19,644 nucleotides of DNA from assembly GCA_012026715.1 (NCBI GenBank), contig VEPB01000399.1:1-19644 (forward strand), written 5' to 3'. How positions within the stretch are numbered: position 1 is the first letter of the stretch; every line of letters begins with the position of its first letter. Below are positions 1 through 7,367 of this stretch, piece after piece. The notes below the pieces were generated by a model. The model saw nothing but the letters and a program-made list of their open reading frames with translations. It made no database searches and was not told the origin of the DNA. The DNA comes from Methylococcaceae bacterium. GTDB lineage: Bacteria; Pseudomonadota; Gammaproteobacteria; Methylococcales; Methylococcaceae. The position numbers and the translations under genes are program-made.

Positions 1-357
1 CCCGCCCATATTCCGCTCGAGCAGCCAAATCCCCCCAAAACTTCCGATTCCAAGGGGTCGGACCAGGGTAAATCCATAATCCGAAAGACTCCTGGCGACC
101 AGCAATAGACCAGCCCAAAGCGGCTCAAGCAAGCCCTCAATCGAAGACGATAGTCATTGTCAGTCCGTTTTTGGTGTGTTATTAACTGCACCCACGGCCC
201 CCTCACAACGACCACCGGATATCCTGACCGTTGGTCAGTCGCCGTAGGATCTGGCATCACGCTAAAGTCGAGTCATACAGCCGCTATAAGAGGCTGCAAG
301 GCATGAGACCAGCATCCAACCGCCCTGCCTTTTCAACGATATGCAAGGAGATTCGTT
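1..357. other. Gene-free leader region upstream of the DUF2589 gene
   Basis: I see no coding frame with a plausible start and ribosome site here. The only structured element noticed is an inverted repeat at 224-238. A TATAAG at 285-290 could be a -10 element but has no good -35 partner at the right distance. The region ends in the strong AAGGAG ribosome site at 345-350 that serves the ATG at 358. Confidence 0.5.
224..238. repeat. Perfect 6-bp inverted repeat with 3-nt loop
   Basis: CTGACC at 224-229 and GGTCAG at 233-238 are exact reverse complements around GTT. It lies about 120 bp upstream of the DUF2589 start. It could be an operator half-site pair or a small RNA hairpin. There is no T-run after it, so it is not a clear terminator. 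Confidence 0.4.
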
Positions 358-1245
358 ATGCCTGTCTCTGGACGTGAAATTGCCAGTCTCGATTTTGCCA
401 ACCTAATCGGCGGCCCCCTCAACGCCATCGTGGAAGCCCAGGCAAAGTCGGCCATCACCACCGCCAACTTCATCAAGGAAGTGGGATTCAGCAAAGACGG
501 CAAAGTCGTCAATGTTGATTTCACCTACAACCGAAAGAACGATAACGGCAGCGACCAGGAATTCACCCTCACGCTACCGTTCATCACCATGCTGCCCATC
601 CCTTACATTACCGTGACTTCGGCGGAGATCGAGTTCAATGCCAAGATCACGTCCACTACCGAATCCAAGACCGACTCCAATTTCAGCCAGCAGGTGGACG
701 CGTCGGCCGGGGGGAACTACTGGTTTGTCAGCGCCAAGGTGACGTCCAAGACCGCTTACCAAAAATCCAGTTCATCCAGCGACCGTGAGGAGCGCACCTT
801 CGACATGCGGGTACGGGTTGAAGCTCGGAATCAGGACATGCCGGCAGGCACCGAGCGCATCCTGACCCTGCTGGAAAACGCCATCGAGGAGAAGACCTCG
901 CACAAGCTCCTGTCGGTTGGAATTACCGTCACGGGAGTCGATTCGACTAAAGTCACGGCGGACGGTGCTGACTTTGCATCCTTGAAGGATGGCATGAAGT
1001 TCACGTTTGACGGCGTGACCTACACCATCTCTGGCGTGACTCAACCCAAGAAAGCTGTCGCGGGAACTGCAGGAACAGGGGCTTCGCCGTGCAGCTTTAC
1101 GGTTTCACCGGCGCTCAGTTCCGCAGATCAAACTACTATAATTGCCACTCCTCCTGTAACCGGCGCCAGAGTCGCAAGTGTCGAGGCCAATGGCACTCTC
1201 GCGTTATCCTCGACAGTACGGTCACAACGATCCCCTCAGGCTTAG
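358..1245 (+). CDS. DUF2589 domain-containing protein, probably cut short by a frameshift
   Basis: Residues 1-180 match the DUF2589 pattern as I know it: an N-terminal helix reading LIGGPLNAIVEAQAKSA, a central PIPYITVTSAEIEFNAKI segment, a Ser-rich stretch, then RVRVEARNQDMPAGTERIL. The molecular function of the family is not known. ATG at 358 has AAGGAG 7 nt upstream, so the start is firm. After the DUF2589 core comes a Thr/Val/Gly-rich C-terminal repeat (about residues 185-260, with FTFDGVTYTISGVTQP). The frame then ends in a basic tail, RSQRSPQA, unlike the rest. A second copy of the repeat continues in another frame just downstream (to 1418). The natural product is therefore probably about 353 residues. 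It is first of three same-strand genes. There is no signal peptide, so it is probably cytoplasmic. Confidence 0.75.
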   Translation: MPVSGREIASLDFANLIGGPLNAIVEAQAKSAITTANFIKEVGFSKDGKVVNVDFTYNRKNDNGSDQEFTLTLPFITMLPIPYITVTSAEIEFNAKITSTTESKTDSNFSQQVDASAGGNYWFVSAKVTSKTAYQKSSSSSDREERTFDMRVRVEARNQDMPAGTERILTLLENAIEEKTSHKLLSVGITVTGVDSTKVTADGADFASLKDGMKFTFDGVTYTISGVTQPKKAVAGTAGTGASPCSFTVSPALSSADQTTIIATPPVTGARVASVEANGTLALSSTVRSQRSPQA

Positions 1246-1418
1246 CTGCCAACCAAACATTTACAGTTGGCAGCAACACGTACACCGTAGGCACCGTAAC
1301 CCCACCCGTCGCTGCCGGATCAGGGATTACTGCGGTAACCGCCGTACCTGGCAGCTTCACCACTACACCCCCTCCCTCAGCAGGGCTGGTAGGAAAGACC
1401 ATCAGCATTTTGAAATAG
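1203..1418 (+). pseudogene. Out-of-frame 3' tail of the DUF2589 gene
   Basis: Read from the GTT at 1203, this frame gives VILDSTVTTIPSGLA, then FTVGSNTYTVGTVTPP, and ends KTISILK before TAG at 1416-1418. It parallels the in-frame repeat just upstream (DSTKVT..., FTFDGVTYTISGVTQP, SFTVSPALS). A single missing G near 1203 would join the frames as NGTLAVILDSTV, which reads smoothly. The cause could be a real frameshift mutation, programmed slippage or a sequencing error. The join site is inferred and uncertain by a few codons. Confidence 0.55.
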
Positions 1419-1488
1419 TCCGCGCGTCTCGCCGCCGGCCCCGCATTACCGGCGGCATTCAATTTGGCTTTACACGCACTATTCCCAA

Positions 1489-2373
1489 GTGAGCGAAGAC
1501 GCACCTCCCAAATTCTCGGACGTAATGGGCGCCTTAGTGGCCAGCGTGGCCAATGCGCGCCGCGTTGCCGACATCGAGGCCTTGCGTATTGCCTACCGCT
1601 ATCGCGAAAACGAATTGCTGAAGGGCATGCCGGTTCCGCGCCTGCGCTTCCGCAAAGTCAGCATCAGCCTGCCGGTCATGCTCACCGGACTGATTCCCGG
1701 CGTCCCGGCCGAAATCAATCCGGCCCACACCATCGTGGAAGCCGCTTCCAATTCCTTCGAACAGGGCATCGACTCACTCGCCGAGACCTTGGAAAAGGCC
1801 GAAAAGTTGGAGAACCCGCCGGATTCCGAAAAAAGACGCCTGGCTCGTTATAAGCGCCTGTTGGGCTTTGTGCAGGCTGGCGATTTTTCAGGGCGCTTCA
1901 AAGCGATGCTTGACACATCATTGGCGGATGCTTTGCGTGAATTGCAGATTAGCGAAGGTGGCAATCATCCTTCCGATGTTGTAATCCAGGATGTGGTGGG
2001 AGACACCTCCGACCTGGTTTTCAAAGAACTGTTCGATGAGGCCACTTACCTCTACATCCAGCAACGGATCGAAGAAGAAAAAGGCGAATTCGATGCCGAG
2101 CGAGCCCGCCAAGACAAAGACGCGCTGAATCAGGACGAAATCATCCTGGGGTTGAAAAGGCTGGTGCGTCACTCCGCCGAGGCTGCCTCCATCAAGAAGG
2201 CGACTGTGCCGCCGGATTTCGCCGTCACCGTCAACACCGACGACATCAAGAATAGCGGCGGCGGTCCCGACGTCGTGACCCGTCTGTCCATGGTGCTAAT
2301 GGAAGAAGGCCTGGAATGGGTGACCGAATACAGCCACGAAGGCAGCGAGCGAGCCAAACTGGTACCGGAGTGA
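1489..2373 (+). CDS. Conserved-type hypothetical protein linked to the DUF2589 gene
   Basis: 294 residues from a GTG start; an in-frame ATG at 1525 is an alternative. Neither start has a strong ribosome site. The N-terminal third holds GALVASVANARRVADIEALR and then KGMPVPRLRFRKVSISLPVM. The latter resembles the beta-strand style of DUF2589-associated proteins, but I cannot name a family. The middle (about 75-215) is charged and helical (SLAETLEKAEKLENPP, IQQRIEEEKGEFDAERARQD) and probably forms coiled coil. No signal peptide or membrane segment is visible, so it is likely cytoplasmic. It sits 70 bp after the out-of-frame tail of the DUF2589 gene and 6 bp before the next gene, consistent with one operon. 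Function unknown. Confidence 0.7.
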   Translation: MSEDAPPKFSDVMGALVASVANARRVADIEALRIAYRYRENELLKGMPVPRLRFRKVSISLPVMLTGLIPGVPAEINPAHTIVEAASNSFEQGIDSLAETLEKAEKLENPPDSEKRRLARYKRLLGFVQAGDFSGRFKAMLDTSLADALRELQISEGGNHPSDVVIQDVVGDTSDLVFKELFDEATYLYIQQRIEEEKGEFDAERARQDKDALNQDEIILGLKRLVRHSAEAASIKKATVPPDFAVTVNTDDIKNSGGGPDVVTRLSMVLMEEGLEWVTEYSHEGSERAKLVPE

Positions 2374-2379
2374 GTTGCG

Positions 2380-2961
2380 GTGATCCTGTCCATGCAGAAC
2401 GAAAAGCTCAGCCCGCATCTGCAAGATCTCGCTCCGCTGCTGGACGCCTATCAGAAGGGCGATCCCGCATTTCCCGATGCCGCGTTGAAGTGGCTTTCGG
2501 AGGTGGAGAAAACGATGTCGTCCGTGCGTCTCCGCGAAGGCTCGGAAATCTCCACGCTGCGCGGCAGAATCCTCAAGGCCTCCGACGCCCTCAACGCCGG
2601 TGGCGAAAAGCCCCCCCGCTCGCAGGTCAAGAGCGCACGTAACGTGGCCGCCGCGGAGGCGCTGGAACGGGGCGAGGAAATTCTCAGGACCATCATCCAG
2701 ACCAACCAGGAGCGTCTGCAGCGCTTTGAGGACAAATTGTGCGAAGGCATGACGGCGCTGGCATTGCTCGTGGAAATCCCTCTCAGGCAAGACTCGACCA
2801 CACAATGGCTAACAGCCGTTTGGCGTTTGCTGCGCAGCCAGGATTCAACGCGGCCGTTGGCCACCTACCTGGCCGCATCACTCAACGGCGTCGACCGGCT
2901 GTTCATCTTGGAAGCGGTTCTCGGCCGAATGACCGCGCCGGACCCAGAAGACGGCCCCTAA
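2380..2961 (+). CDS. Hypothetical helical protein, third gene of the DUF2589 cluster
   Basis: 193 residues from GTG at 2380, with GGAG at 2367-2370 as a plausible ribosome site; ATG at 2392 (MQNEKLSPHL) is the alternative start. It begins 6 nt after the previous stop, so translational coupling is likely. The sequence is rich in Glu, Leu, Arg and Ala, with heptad-like stretches (about residues 25-65 and 85-125). No signal peptide, cysteine cluster or recognisable catalytic motif is present. It ends with TAA at 2959-2961. I do not recognise the family; the neighbours suggest that it works with the DUF2589 protein. Confidence 0.65.
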   Translation: MILSMQNEKLSPHLQDLAPLLDAYQKGDPAFPDAALKWLSEVEKTMSSVRLREGSEISTLRGRILKASDALNAGGEKPPRSQVKSARNVAAAEALERGEEILRTIIQTNQERLQRFEDKLCEGMTALALLVEIPLRQDSTTQWLTAVWRLLRSQDSTRPLATYLAASLNGVDRLFILEAVLGRMTAPDPEDGP

Positions 2962-3498
2962 CTGGGAACGGTGGCCTGGATGATTCGACAAGAAAGGCAA
3001 CGTATGACCGTGTTGGAACGCTCCGCATGCGGCCGCGCCCCCGCAAGCTGGGGCCCCCCGGGCGCGAAACCATCTGCACAGCAAGGACAAAGACGATGCC
3101 AATCAGACGAAGTGACTACAGAAAGGCCTTAATGACATGTCGGCAACAATTGGGACGTGGCGCAAGGTCAGCTCAAAGCCACCCACCCCACGGTAGAAAT
3201 GACGTGCCGGATTTCTACGGTGAGCAACTTGTAGCGCAGGCGGTTCAAGACGGCGCGACACAGGCATTGCAGCGCAGGCTAAGAAGAATCATGGGCTTGT
3301 AGTGTTGCTGAATTGACGTATGGGCAACGGACATGATCGTTGCCCAATACCTGACTCGAAACTTGGCGCAGGACTGCCGATGAATCAGGCAAACCTTCCA
3401 GGGCAGGAGGAGTGCTGTGATCGAACGCTTTCGAAACGGAATTCGGGCACCAACGTGATCGCTGGTTGAAGTAACGTCCATATCAGCCTCCAGAGAGT
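2962..3498. other. Intergenic stretch without a convincing gene
   Basis: Short open frames exist (for example 3004-3132 and 3096-3302 on the plus strand), but they lack ribosome sites, have no family resemblance and are of atypical composition. The one clear structure is the inverted repeat at 3321-3346. The segment separates the plus-strand DUF2589 cluster from the minus-strand tRNA-Gly. Confidence 0.5.
3321..3346. repeat. 9-bp inverted repeat downstream of tRNA-Gly
   Basis: TGGGCAACG at 3321-3329 pairs exactly with CGTTGCCCA at 3338-3346 around an 8-nt loop. It lies about 150 nt downstream of the tRNA-Gly 3' end on the minus strand. It could be a transcript-end hairpin for the tRNA, but neither side carries a T-run, so a Rho-independent terminator call is weak. 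Confidence 0.4.
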
Positions 3499-3572
3499 TG
3501 GAGCGGGTGATGGGAATCGAACCCACGCTATCAGGTTGGGAACCTGAAGTTCTACCATTGAACTACACCCGC
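3499..3572 (-). tRNA. tRNA-Gly (anticodon CCC)
   Basis: The 74-nt minus-strand sequence folds as a complete cloverleaf. The acceptor stem is GCGGGTG with CACCCGC, the D-arm GTTC...GAAC, the anticodon stem TCAGG/CCTGA around loop TTCCCAA (anticodon CCC, decoding GGG), and the T-arm has a TTCGATT loop. The discriminator is T and the CCA end is encoded (3499-3501). It is intact and probably functional. A second tRNA-like 5' half lies ~570 nt upstream on the same strand. Confidence 0.95.
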
Positions 3573-3599
3573 CCGATTCCTTCGGAGATGGACACATTG

Positions 3600-4182
3600 C
3601 CCCCAAGGGGACCTTGGGGTTAGATCAACAGACCTGTCTCAGGACAGGCCACCACGCAGAAGTTAGCATCCTTTCGGGGCGGGGCGATTGATTCATCCCC
3701 CATCCTTCCCGTTACAGGGTCGCTTTGGCTTGTTCGGCTTTGCGACGATTAACAGCGGTTCGCTTACGTTAATCCTTTGGCACAGCCTAACGCCTCAACC
3801 GGGTTGCGACTCCCAGTATCACGCTGCCCCCTCGCGGAATTGGTATGCCCCGCAAGGTGGCTACATTGTCGGTACGCTTAGCACCGAACCGTTACCAGCC
3901 CCGCACCGTACCTAGGCTGCCGGTGGCTGAACGCCGGATCTTGTCAGATCTTGCGATCAGCAAGACAACTAACTTGAACGGCATTCGCCGTTATGTCGAT
4001 ATGCCTGCTCGGTATCGTTCACTCATGCGAGATTCCAGTACCGCCACCGGGTGTGCAGACGCGCTGATGGTTAAAGGCGCTAATTTCCTCGCTATGACGC
4101 TGCGAGTACGACAGCTACCGACGAGACGCGACTCGTGTTGCACGCTTGGGAGCTGACGCTCTACCAACTGAGTTGCCCCGCC
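3600..4182 (-). other. Hairpin-rich non-coding tract, possible structured RNA or element remnant
   Basis: No convincing gene lies here, but perfect inverted repeats are dense. They include CCCCAAGG/CCTTGGGG (3601-3619), CCTGTC/GACAGG (3633-3648), GATTAAC/GTTAATC with inner AGCG/CGCT (3747-3774), GGTACG/CGTACC (3871-3912), TTGTC/GACAA around TTGC/GCAA (3941-3968), AACGGC/GCCGTT (3977-3992), CGATA/TATCG (3997-4017), CTCGC/GCGAG (4088-4106) and ACGAG/CTCGT (4121-4136). On the minus strand the tract opens with GGCGGGGC (4182-4175), whose exact complement GCCCCGCC recurs at 3686-3679. I chose the minus strand because the tRNA-like 5' half and tRNA-Gly both read that way. It could be a large structured RNA, decayed DNA or chance; I recognise no known RNA family. 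Confidence 0.3.
4144..4182 (-). pseudogene. Truncated tRNA-like sequence (5' half)
   Basis: Reading the minus strand from 4182, one sees a seven-base acceptor-like strand (GGCGGGG), a D-arm ACTC-AGTTGGTA-GAGC, and then GTCAGCTCCCAAGC, which resembles an anticodon arm with a CTCCCAA loop (CCC anticodon). One base seems to be missing at the D/anticodon junction, and no 3' anticodon strand or T-arm follows. It differs from the intact tRNA-Gly(CCC) nearby in the D-arm, so it is not a simple recent copy. It may be a decayed gene or an integration scar. Confidence 0.45.
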
Positions 4183-4329
4183 TGCCGTTGGAAGCCGTCA
4201 ATGCAACGATTCAGTGGTCTACGTTAGCATTTCAAGGGCATCTATGGGAAGTAGATCTGGACGGGATGGATGACAAAACCGTCGTGAGTCGGGACAATTG
4301 CCGATTTTTTGGCTAAGGATCGAAGATCG

Positions 4330-5253
4330 ATGTGGTTTAAGAACCTCACCCTGTTTCGCTTCACCGAATCATTCACCCTGCCGACCGACGATCTCAATGC
4401 TCGCCTCGAGGAAGGTAAATTCAGGCCCTGCGGCAGCCTGGAACTGGCGAGTTTCGGCTGGACGTCGCCACTTGGTCGCGACGGCGATGAACTCGCTTAT
4501 GCCCTCAATGGCTACATCATGGTGTGCTTCAAAAAAGAGGAGAAGCTCTTGCCGGGTAGCGTCGTCAACGAAGTGGTGGCGCGACGGGCCGAGGAAGCTG
4601 AGGAGCGTAACGGCGCGCCGCTGGGCAGGCGGGAGCGCGGCCAACTGCGTGATGAGGTAATAGCGGAACTGCTGCCGAAGGCATTCACCCATTCTCGCAA
4701 GACCTATGCCTATATCGACACGAAAGGGGGCTGGCTGGTGGTAGACAGTGCTAGTGCCAAGAAAGCCGAGGAACTGGTCTCGCACCTGCGCCGTTGCCTC
4801 GGTTCGCTGCCGGTGGCGCCGCCGGTCACCCGCGAGCGTCCTGCCGCAGTCATGACGCAATGGCTGGCCACCGGCACGGGCCCCTCCGACTTTACCATCG
4901 ACGACGAATGCGAGCTGCGGTCCACCGAGGCGGAGGGCGGTGTCGTACGCTGCAAGCGGCAGGATTTGACGGTTCCCGAGGTCCAGAATCACATCGAGGC
5001 GGGCAAAGAGGTGGTCAAGTTGGCTCTAAGCTGGGGCGACCGCATCGGTTTTCTGTTGAGCGACGATCTCGGCGTGAAACGTCTGAAGTTTCTCGATGTC
5101 ATTCAGGAGCAGGCCGCAGAGGTGGAAGCAGGCAGTGAAGCCGAGCGCTTCGATATCGATTTCTCGATTCTGTCGCTGGAATTGTCCGGGTTTGTTCCTA
5201 GACTATTAGCGCTGTTCGGCGGAGAAAATGAACCGAAGAGTTCCGGAGGTTAG
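4330..5253 (+). CDS. rdgC: Recombination-associated protein RdgC
   Basis: 307 residues, close to the ~303 of E. coli RdgC. RdgC is a ring-forming, non-specific DNA-binding protein of the nucleoid that counters RecA-promoted recombination. Family landmarks are present in order: MWFKNLTLFRF at the N-terminus, FRPCGSLELASFGW, the KKEEKLLPGSVVNE stretch, LRDEVIAELLPKAF, IDTKGGWLVVDSASAKKAE, LRRCLGSLPV, CKRQDLTVPEVQNHIEAGK with KLAL, and DDLGVKRLKFLD. I start at ATG 4330, because AAGGA at 4315-4319 is well spaced and family members begin MWFKNL; a TTG at 4309 would add seven residues. The next gene starts just 4 nt after its stop, suggesting a shared transcript. No unusual residue changes were noticed. 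Confidence 0.95.
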   Translation: MWFKNLTLFRFTESFTLPTDDLNARLEEGKFRPCGSLELASFGWTSPLGRDGDELAYALNGYIMVCFKKEEKLLPGSVVNEVVARRAEEAEERNGAPLGRRERGQLRDEVIAELLPKAFTHSRKTYAYIDTKGGWLVVDSASAKKAEELVSHLRRCLGSLPVAPPVTRERPAAVMTQWLATGTGPSDFTIDDECELRSTEAEGGVVRCKRQDLTVPEVQNHIEAGKEVVKLALSWGDRIGFLLSDDLGVKRLKFLDVIQEQAAEVEAGSEAERFDIDFSILSLELSGFVPRLLALFGGENEPKSSGG

Positions 5254-5257
5254 ACTG

Positions 5258-6235
5258 GTGTTGATATGCTGGAAAAATTGGCTGGTAAGGTTGGCTGCCT
5301 TCGTGGCGGTTTGTCCCGGTCTGGGTACTGCTGAGGTATTTGAGATTCCATCGCCGGGAGCCGAGTTGATCGGCGAAATCCAATATACCAAAGCCCGTCA
5401 CGAAGATACCCTGCTGGATATCGCACGCGAATTCAGTTTGGGGCAGGACGAGATCGTGATGGCCAATCCGACTGTGGACCGCTGGCTCCCCGGCGAGGGC
5501 AAGGAGGTGCTGGTTCCGCGCAAATACATACTCCCCGAGGCGGTGCGGCGGGGGATTGTGCTCAATATCCCGGAAATGAGGCTGTATTATTTCACGGGCG
5601 GCAGCAAGACGAGCGGGCCAACCCGGGTCATCAGTTATCCGGTGAGCATCGGGCGGATGGATTGGCGGACCCCATTAGGGATCACCCGGGTCGTGCAAAA
5701 GCTGAAGGATCCGGTCTGGCGGCCCCCCGCTAGCATCAAGAAGGAACATGCAGCCGAAGGCGATTTCTTGCCGGACGTGGTGCCCGCAGGACCGATGAAT
5801 CCCCTCGGACGATTTGCCATGAAGCTGGGTGTTCCCGGGTATCTGATCCATGGAACCGGCGTGGATAAGGAGTTCGGTATCGGAATGCGGGTGACTCATG
5901 GCTGTATCCGCATGTATCCGGAGGACATCGAGCAGCTCTATCCTCAGGTGCCGGTCGGAACCCAGGTCACCCTGGTCAATCAGCCGGTTAAGCTGGGATG
6001 GGAAGGCGACGACCTGTACATCGAAGTGAGCCAGACTCTGGACGAAGATCGGATGAGCTATGACGAACTGTTGGCGCTGGCGATGAATTTGATCTCGAAA
6101 AAAACCGCCCGGCATTCCGTGGTGCTGGACGGGGCGGTGCTGAAGCGGGCGCTGGAGACTCCTTCAGGAATCCCTGTGGTGATATCCAAGCCGCTGCAAC
6201 AGCAACAGACCGAAGATTCAGAACCCCTAATGTAA
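5258..6235 (+). CDS. L,D-transpeptidase (YkuD family) with N-terminal LysM-like segment
   Basis: A periplasmic enzyme that crosslinks peptidoglycan through L,D bonds or attaches a lipoprotein to it. The N-terminus has a Sec signal peptide (LVRLAAFVAVCPGLGTA). A LysM-like segment follows (HEDTLLDIAREFSLGQDEIV...NP...LPGEGKEVLVP). The YkuD domain carries the catalytic signature HGTGVDKEFGIGMRVTHGCI; the Cys is residue 216 with the start used here. I chose GTG 5258 because GGAGGT at 5245-5250 is 7 nt upstream and the start yields a compact signal peptide. ATG 5228 (10 residues longer, overlapping rdgC) is the alternative. At 325 residues it resembles the ErfK/YbiS/YcfS/YnhG group, but I cannot choose among them. 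It is followed by a hairpin terminator. Confidence 0.9.
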   Translation: MLICWKNWLVRLAAFVAVCPGLGTAEVFEIPSPGAELIGEIQYTKARHEDTLLDIAREFSLGQDEIVMANPTVDRWLPGEGKEVLVPRKYILPEAVRRGIVLNIPEMRLYYFTGGSKTSGPTRVISYPVSIGRMDWRTPLGITRVVQKLKDPVWRPPASIKKEHAAEGDFLPDVVPAGPMNPLGRFAMKLGVPGYLIHGTGVDKEFGIGMRVTHGCIRMYPEDIEQLYPQVPVGTQVTLVNQPVKLGWEGDDLYIEVSQTLDEDRMSYDELLALAMNLISKKTARHSVVLDGAVLKRALETPSGIPVVISKPLQQQQTEDSEPLM

Positions 6236-6243
6236 CGTCGATT

Positions 6244-6264
6244 GGGAGCGCGCGCGGCGCTCCC
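6244..6264. terminator. Hairpin between convergent genes (L,D-transpeptidase and cysK)
   Basis: GGGAGCGC at 6244-6251 pairs perfectly with GCGCTCCC at 6257-6264 around a 5-nt loop. It sits between the stop codons of two convergent genes, where a bidirectional terminator is expected. There is no clean T-run on either side, so its strength is uncertain. Confidence 0.55.
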
Positions 6265-6272
6265 GGCATCCT

Positions 6273-7205
6273 TCAGTCGGCCAAATCGGCGAAAAGGGCC
6301 GTGCTGAGGTAGCGCTCGCCAAAGGATGGGATGATGGCGACAATGAGCTTGCCTTGATTTTCCCTTCTTTTCGCCACTTCAACTGCCGCCCATAGGGCGG
6401 CTCCGGACGAAATCCCCACCAGTAGGCCTTCTTCCCGTGCGGCCCTGCGGGCAGTCTCGAATGCATCCTCGTTCTTGACCCGGATCACCTCGTCGTAAAT
6501 CTGGGTATTCAGAATTTCCGGCACAAAGCCGGCACCGATTCCTTGAATCGGATGCGGGCCTTTGTCTCCCCCTGATAACACCGGGGAGGCGTCCGGCTCG
6601 ACGGCGATGGCCTGGAACGAGGACTTGCGCTGTTTGATGATCTCGGCGACACCGGTGATGGTCCCGCCGGTGCCGACGCCCGAAATCAGGAAATCCACTT
6701 GCCCGTCAGTGTCCCGCCAGATTTCCTCGGCGGTGGTTTTCCGGTGTATTTCCGGATTTGCAGGGTTTTTGAACTGCTGTGGCATGAAATAGTGTCGTCC
6801 AGAGGCGACGATTTCCTCCGCGCGACGAATTGCACCCCCCATGCCCTCGCTACCCGGCGTCAAAACCAATTCTGCGCCGTAGGCTCGCAACAGCATGCGG
6901 CGTTCCTTGCTCATGGTTTCCGGCATGACCAGGATGCAGCGGATGTTGCGGGCGGCGCACACCATGGCCAGGGCGATCCCGGTGTTGCCGCTGGTCGGTT
7001 CGACCACCACCGTTTCCGGGGTTATAAGGCCGGCTGTCTGAGCGGCGTCGATCATGGCCATGCCGATGCGGTCCTTGACGCTATGGGCTGGGTTGAAGAA
7101 TTCCAATTTGGCGACAATCCGAGCGCCGTCGGGGTCTGCCAGACGGTTGATGCAGACCAGCGGCGTGTTGCCGATCAGATCGGTGACCGAGTTTGCAATG
7201 TTCAT
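6273..7205 (-). CDS. cysK: Cysteine synthase A (O-acetylserine sulfhydrylase)
   Basis: A PLP-dependent cytoplasmic enzyme that makes L-cysteine from O-acetylserine and sulfide. The 310-residue product has the standard CysK layout: IGNTPLV near the N-terminus, the PLP lysine in NPAHSVKDRIG (Lys44), the substrate loop EPTSGNTGIALA, the phosphate-binding GVGTGGTITG, HPIQGIGAGFVP, and GISSGAA near the C-terminus. Start ATG at 7205 has GAGGA upstream at good spacing; an open extension to 7250 adds 15 residues that do not look like the family. It is transcribed away from the cytochrome operon, with a 162-nt divergent spacer. CysM (thiosulfate-using) is less likely given the CysK-type motifs, but the two are hard to separate by eye. 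No link to the cytochrome genes is evident beyond position. Confidence 0.93.
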   Translation of the reverse strand: MNIANSVTDLIGNTPLVCINRLADPDGARIVAKLEFFNPAHSVKDRIGMAMIDAAQTAGLITPETVVVEPTSGNTGIALAMVCAARNIRCILVMPETMSKERRMLLRAYGAELVLTPGSEGMGGAIRRAEEIVASGRHYFMPQQFKNPANPEIHRKTTAEEIWRDTDGQVDFLISGVGTGGTITGVAEIIKQRKSSFQAIAVEPDASPVLSGGDKGPHPIQGIGAGFVPEILNTQIYDEVIRVKNEDAFETARRAAREEGLLVGISSGAALWAAVEVAKRRENQGKLIVAIIPSFGERYLSTALFADLAD

Positions 7206-7367
7206 GGGAAGTCCTCGTCGATATTTGGTTTCTGCGCGCCGCTGCGGCATCGCGCTAGAGTGCCACAGTAGCGCCGATTTTCAAGTTCTTCGAATGGTGG
7301 CATTGAACCTGCTACACACATTAGCTGGGTATTCAATATTGCTAATTCGGGCGTGATAAGGTGTGAT
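7206..7367. promoter_or_regulatory. Divergent spacer between cysK and the cytochrome operon
   Basis: 162 nt separate two divergently oriented genes, so both promoters should lie here. A TTGAAA on the minus strand (7279-7284) could be a cysK -35 box. On the plus side TTGAAC at 7303-7308 and an AT-rich stretch near 7331-7348 could serve the cytochrome operon. Neither has a good -10 partner, and I see no clear operator. The AAGG at 7358-7361 is the ribosome site for the ATG at 7368. Confidence 0.4.

Noticed and set aside
3096..3302. Small plus-strand open frame (68 residues from ATG 3096)
   Set aside because: It has no ribosome site, no recognisable motif and unusual Arg/Gln-rich composition, so it was not called as a gene.
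3619..3790. Integron attC-like core heptamers (GTTAGAT at 3619-3625, GCCTAAC at 3784-3790)
   Set aside because: Their relative orientation and spacing do not form an attC site, and no integrase or cassette array is present.
3845..4156. Plus-strand open frame of 103 residues in the hairpin tract
   Set aside because: It overlaps many inverted repeats and the tRNA-like fragment, has no ribosome site and resembles no protein family; more likely a chance frame.
3600..4182. tmRNA or group I intron interrupting a tRNA
   Set aside because: There is no tmRNA-type T-arm, CCA end or tag reading frame. No 3' tRNA half with a TTCGA loop follows the tract, and no group I catalytic core is recognisable.
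4309..4329. TTG start for rdgC
   Set aside because: ATG 4330 has a better spaced AAGGA site and gives the conserved MWFKNL family start.
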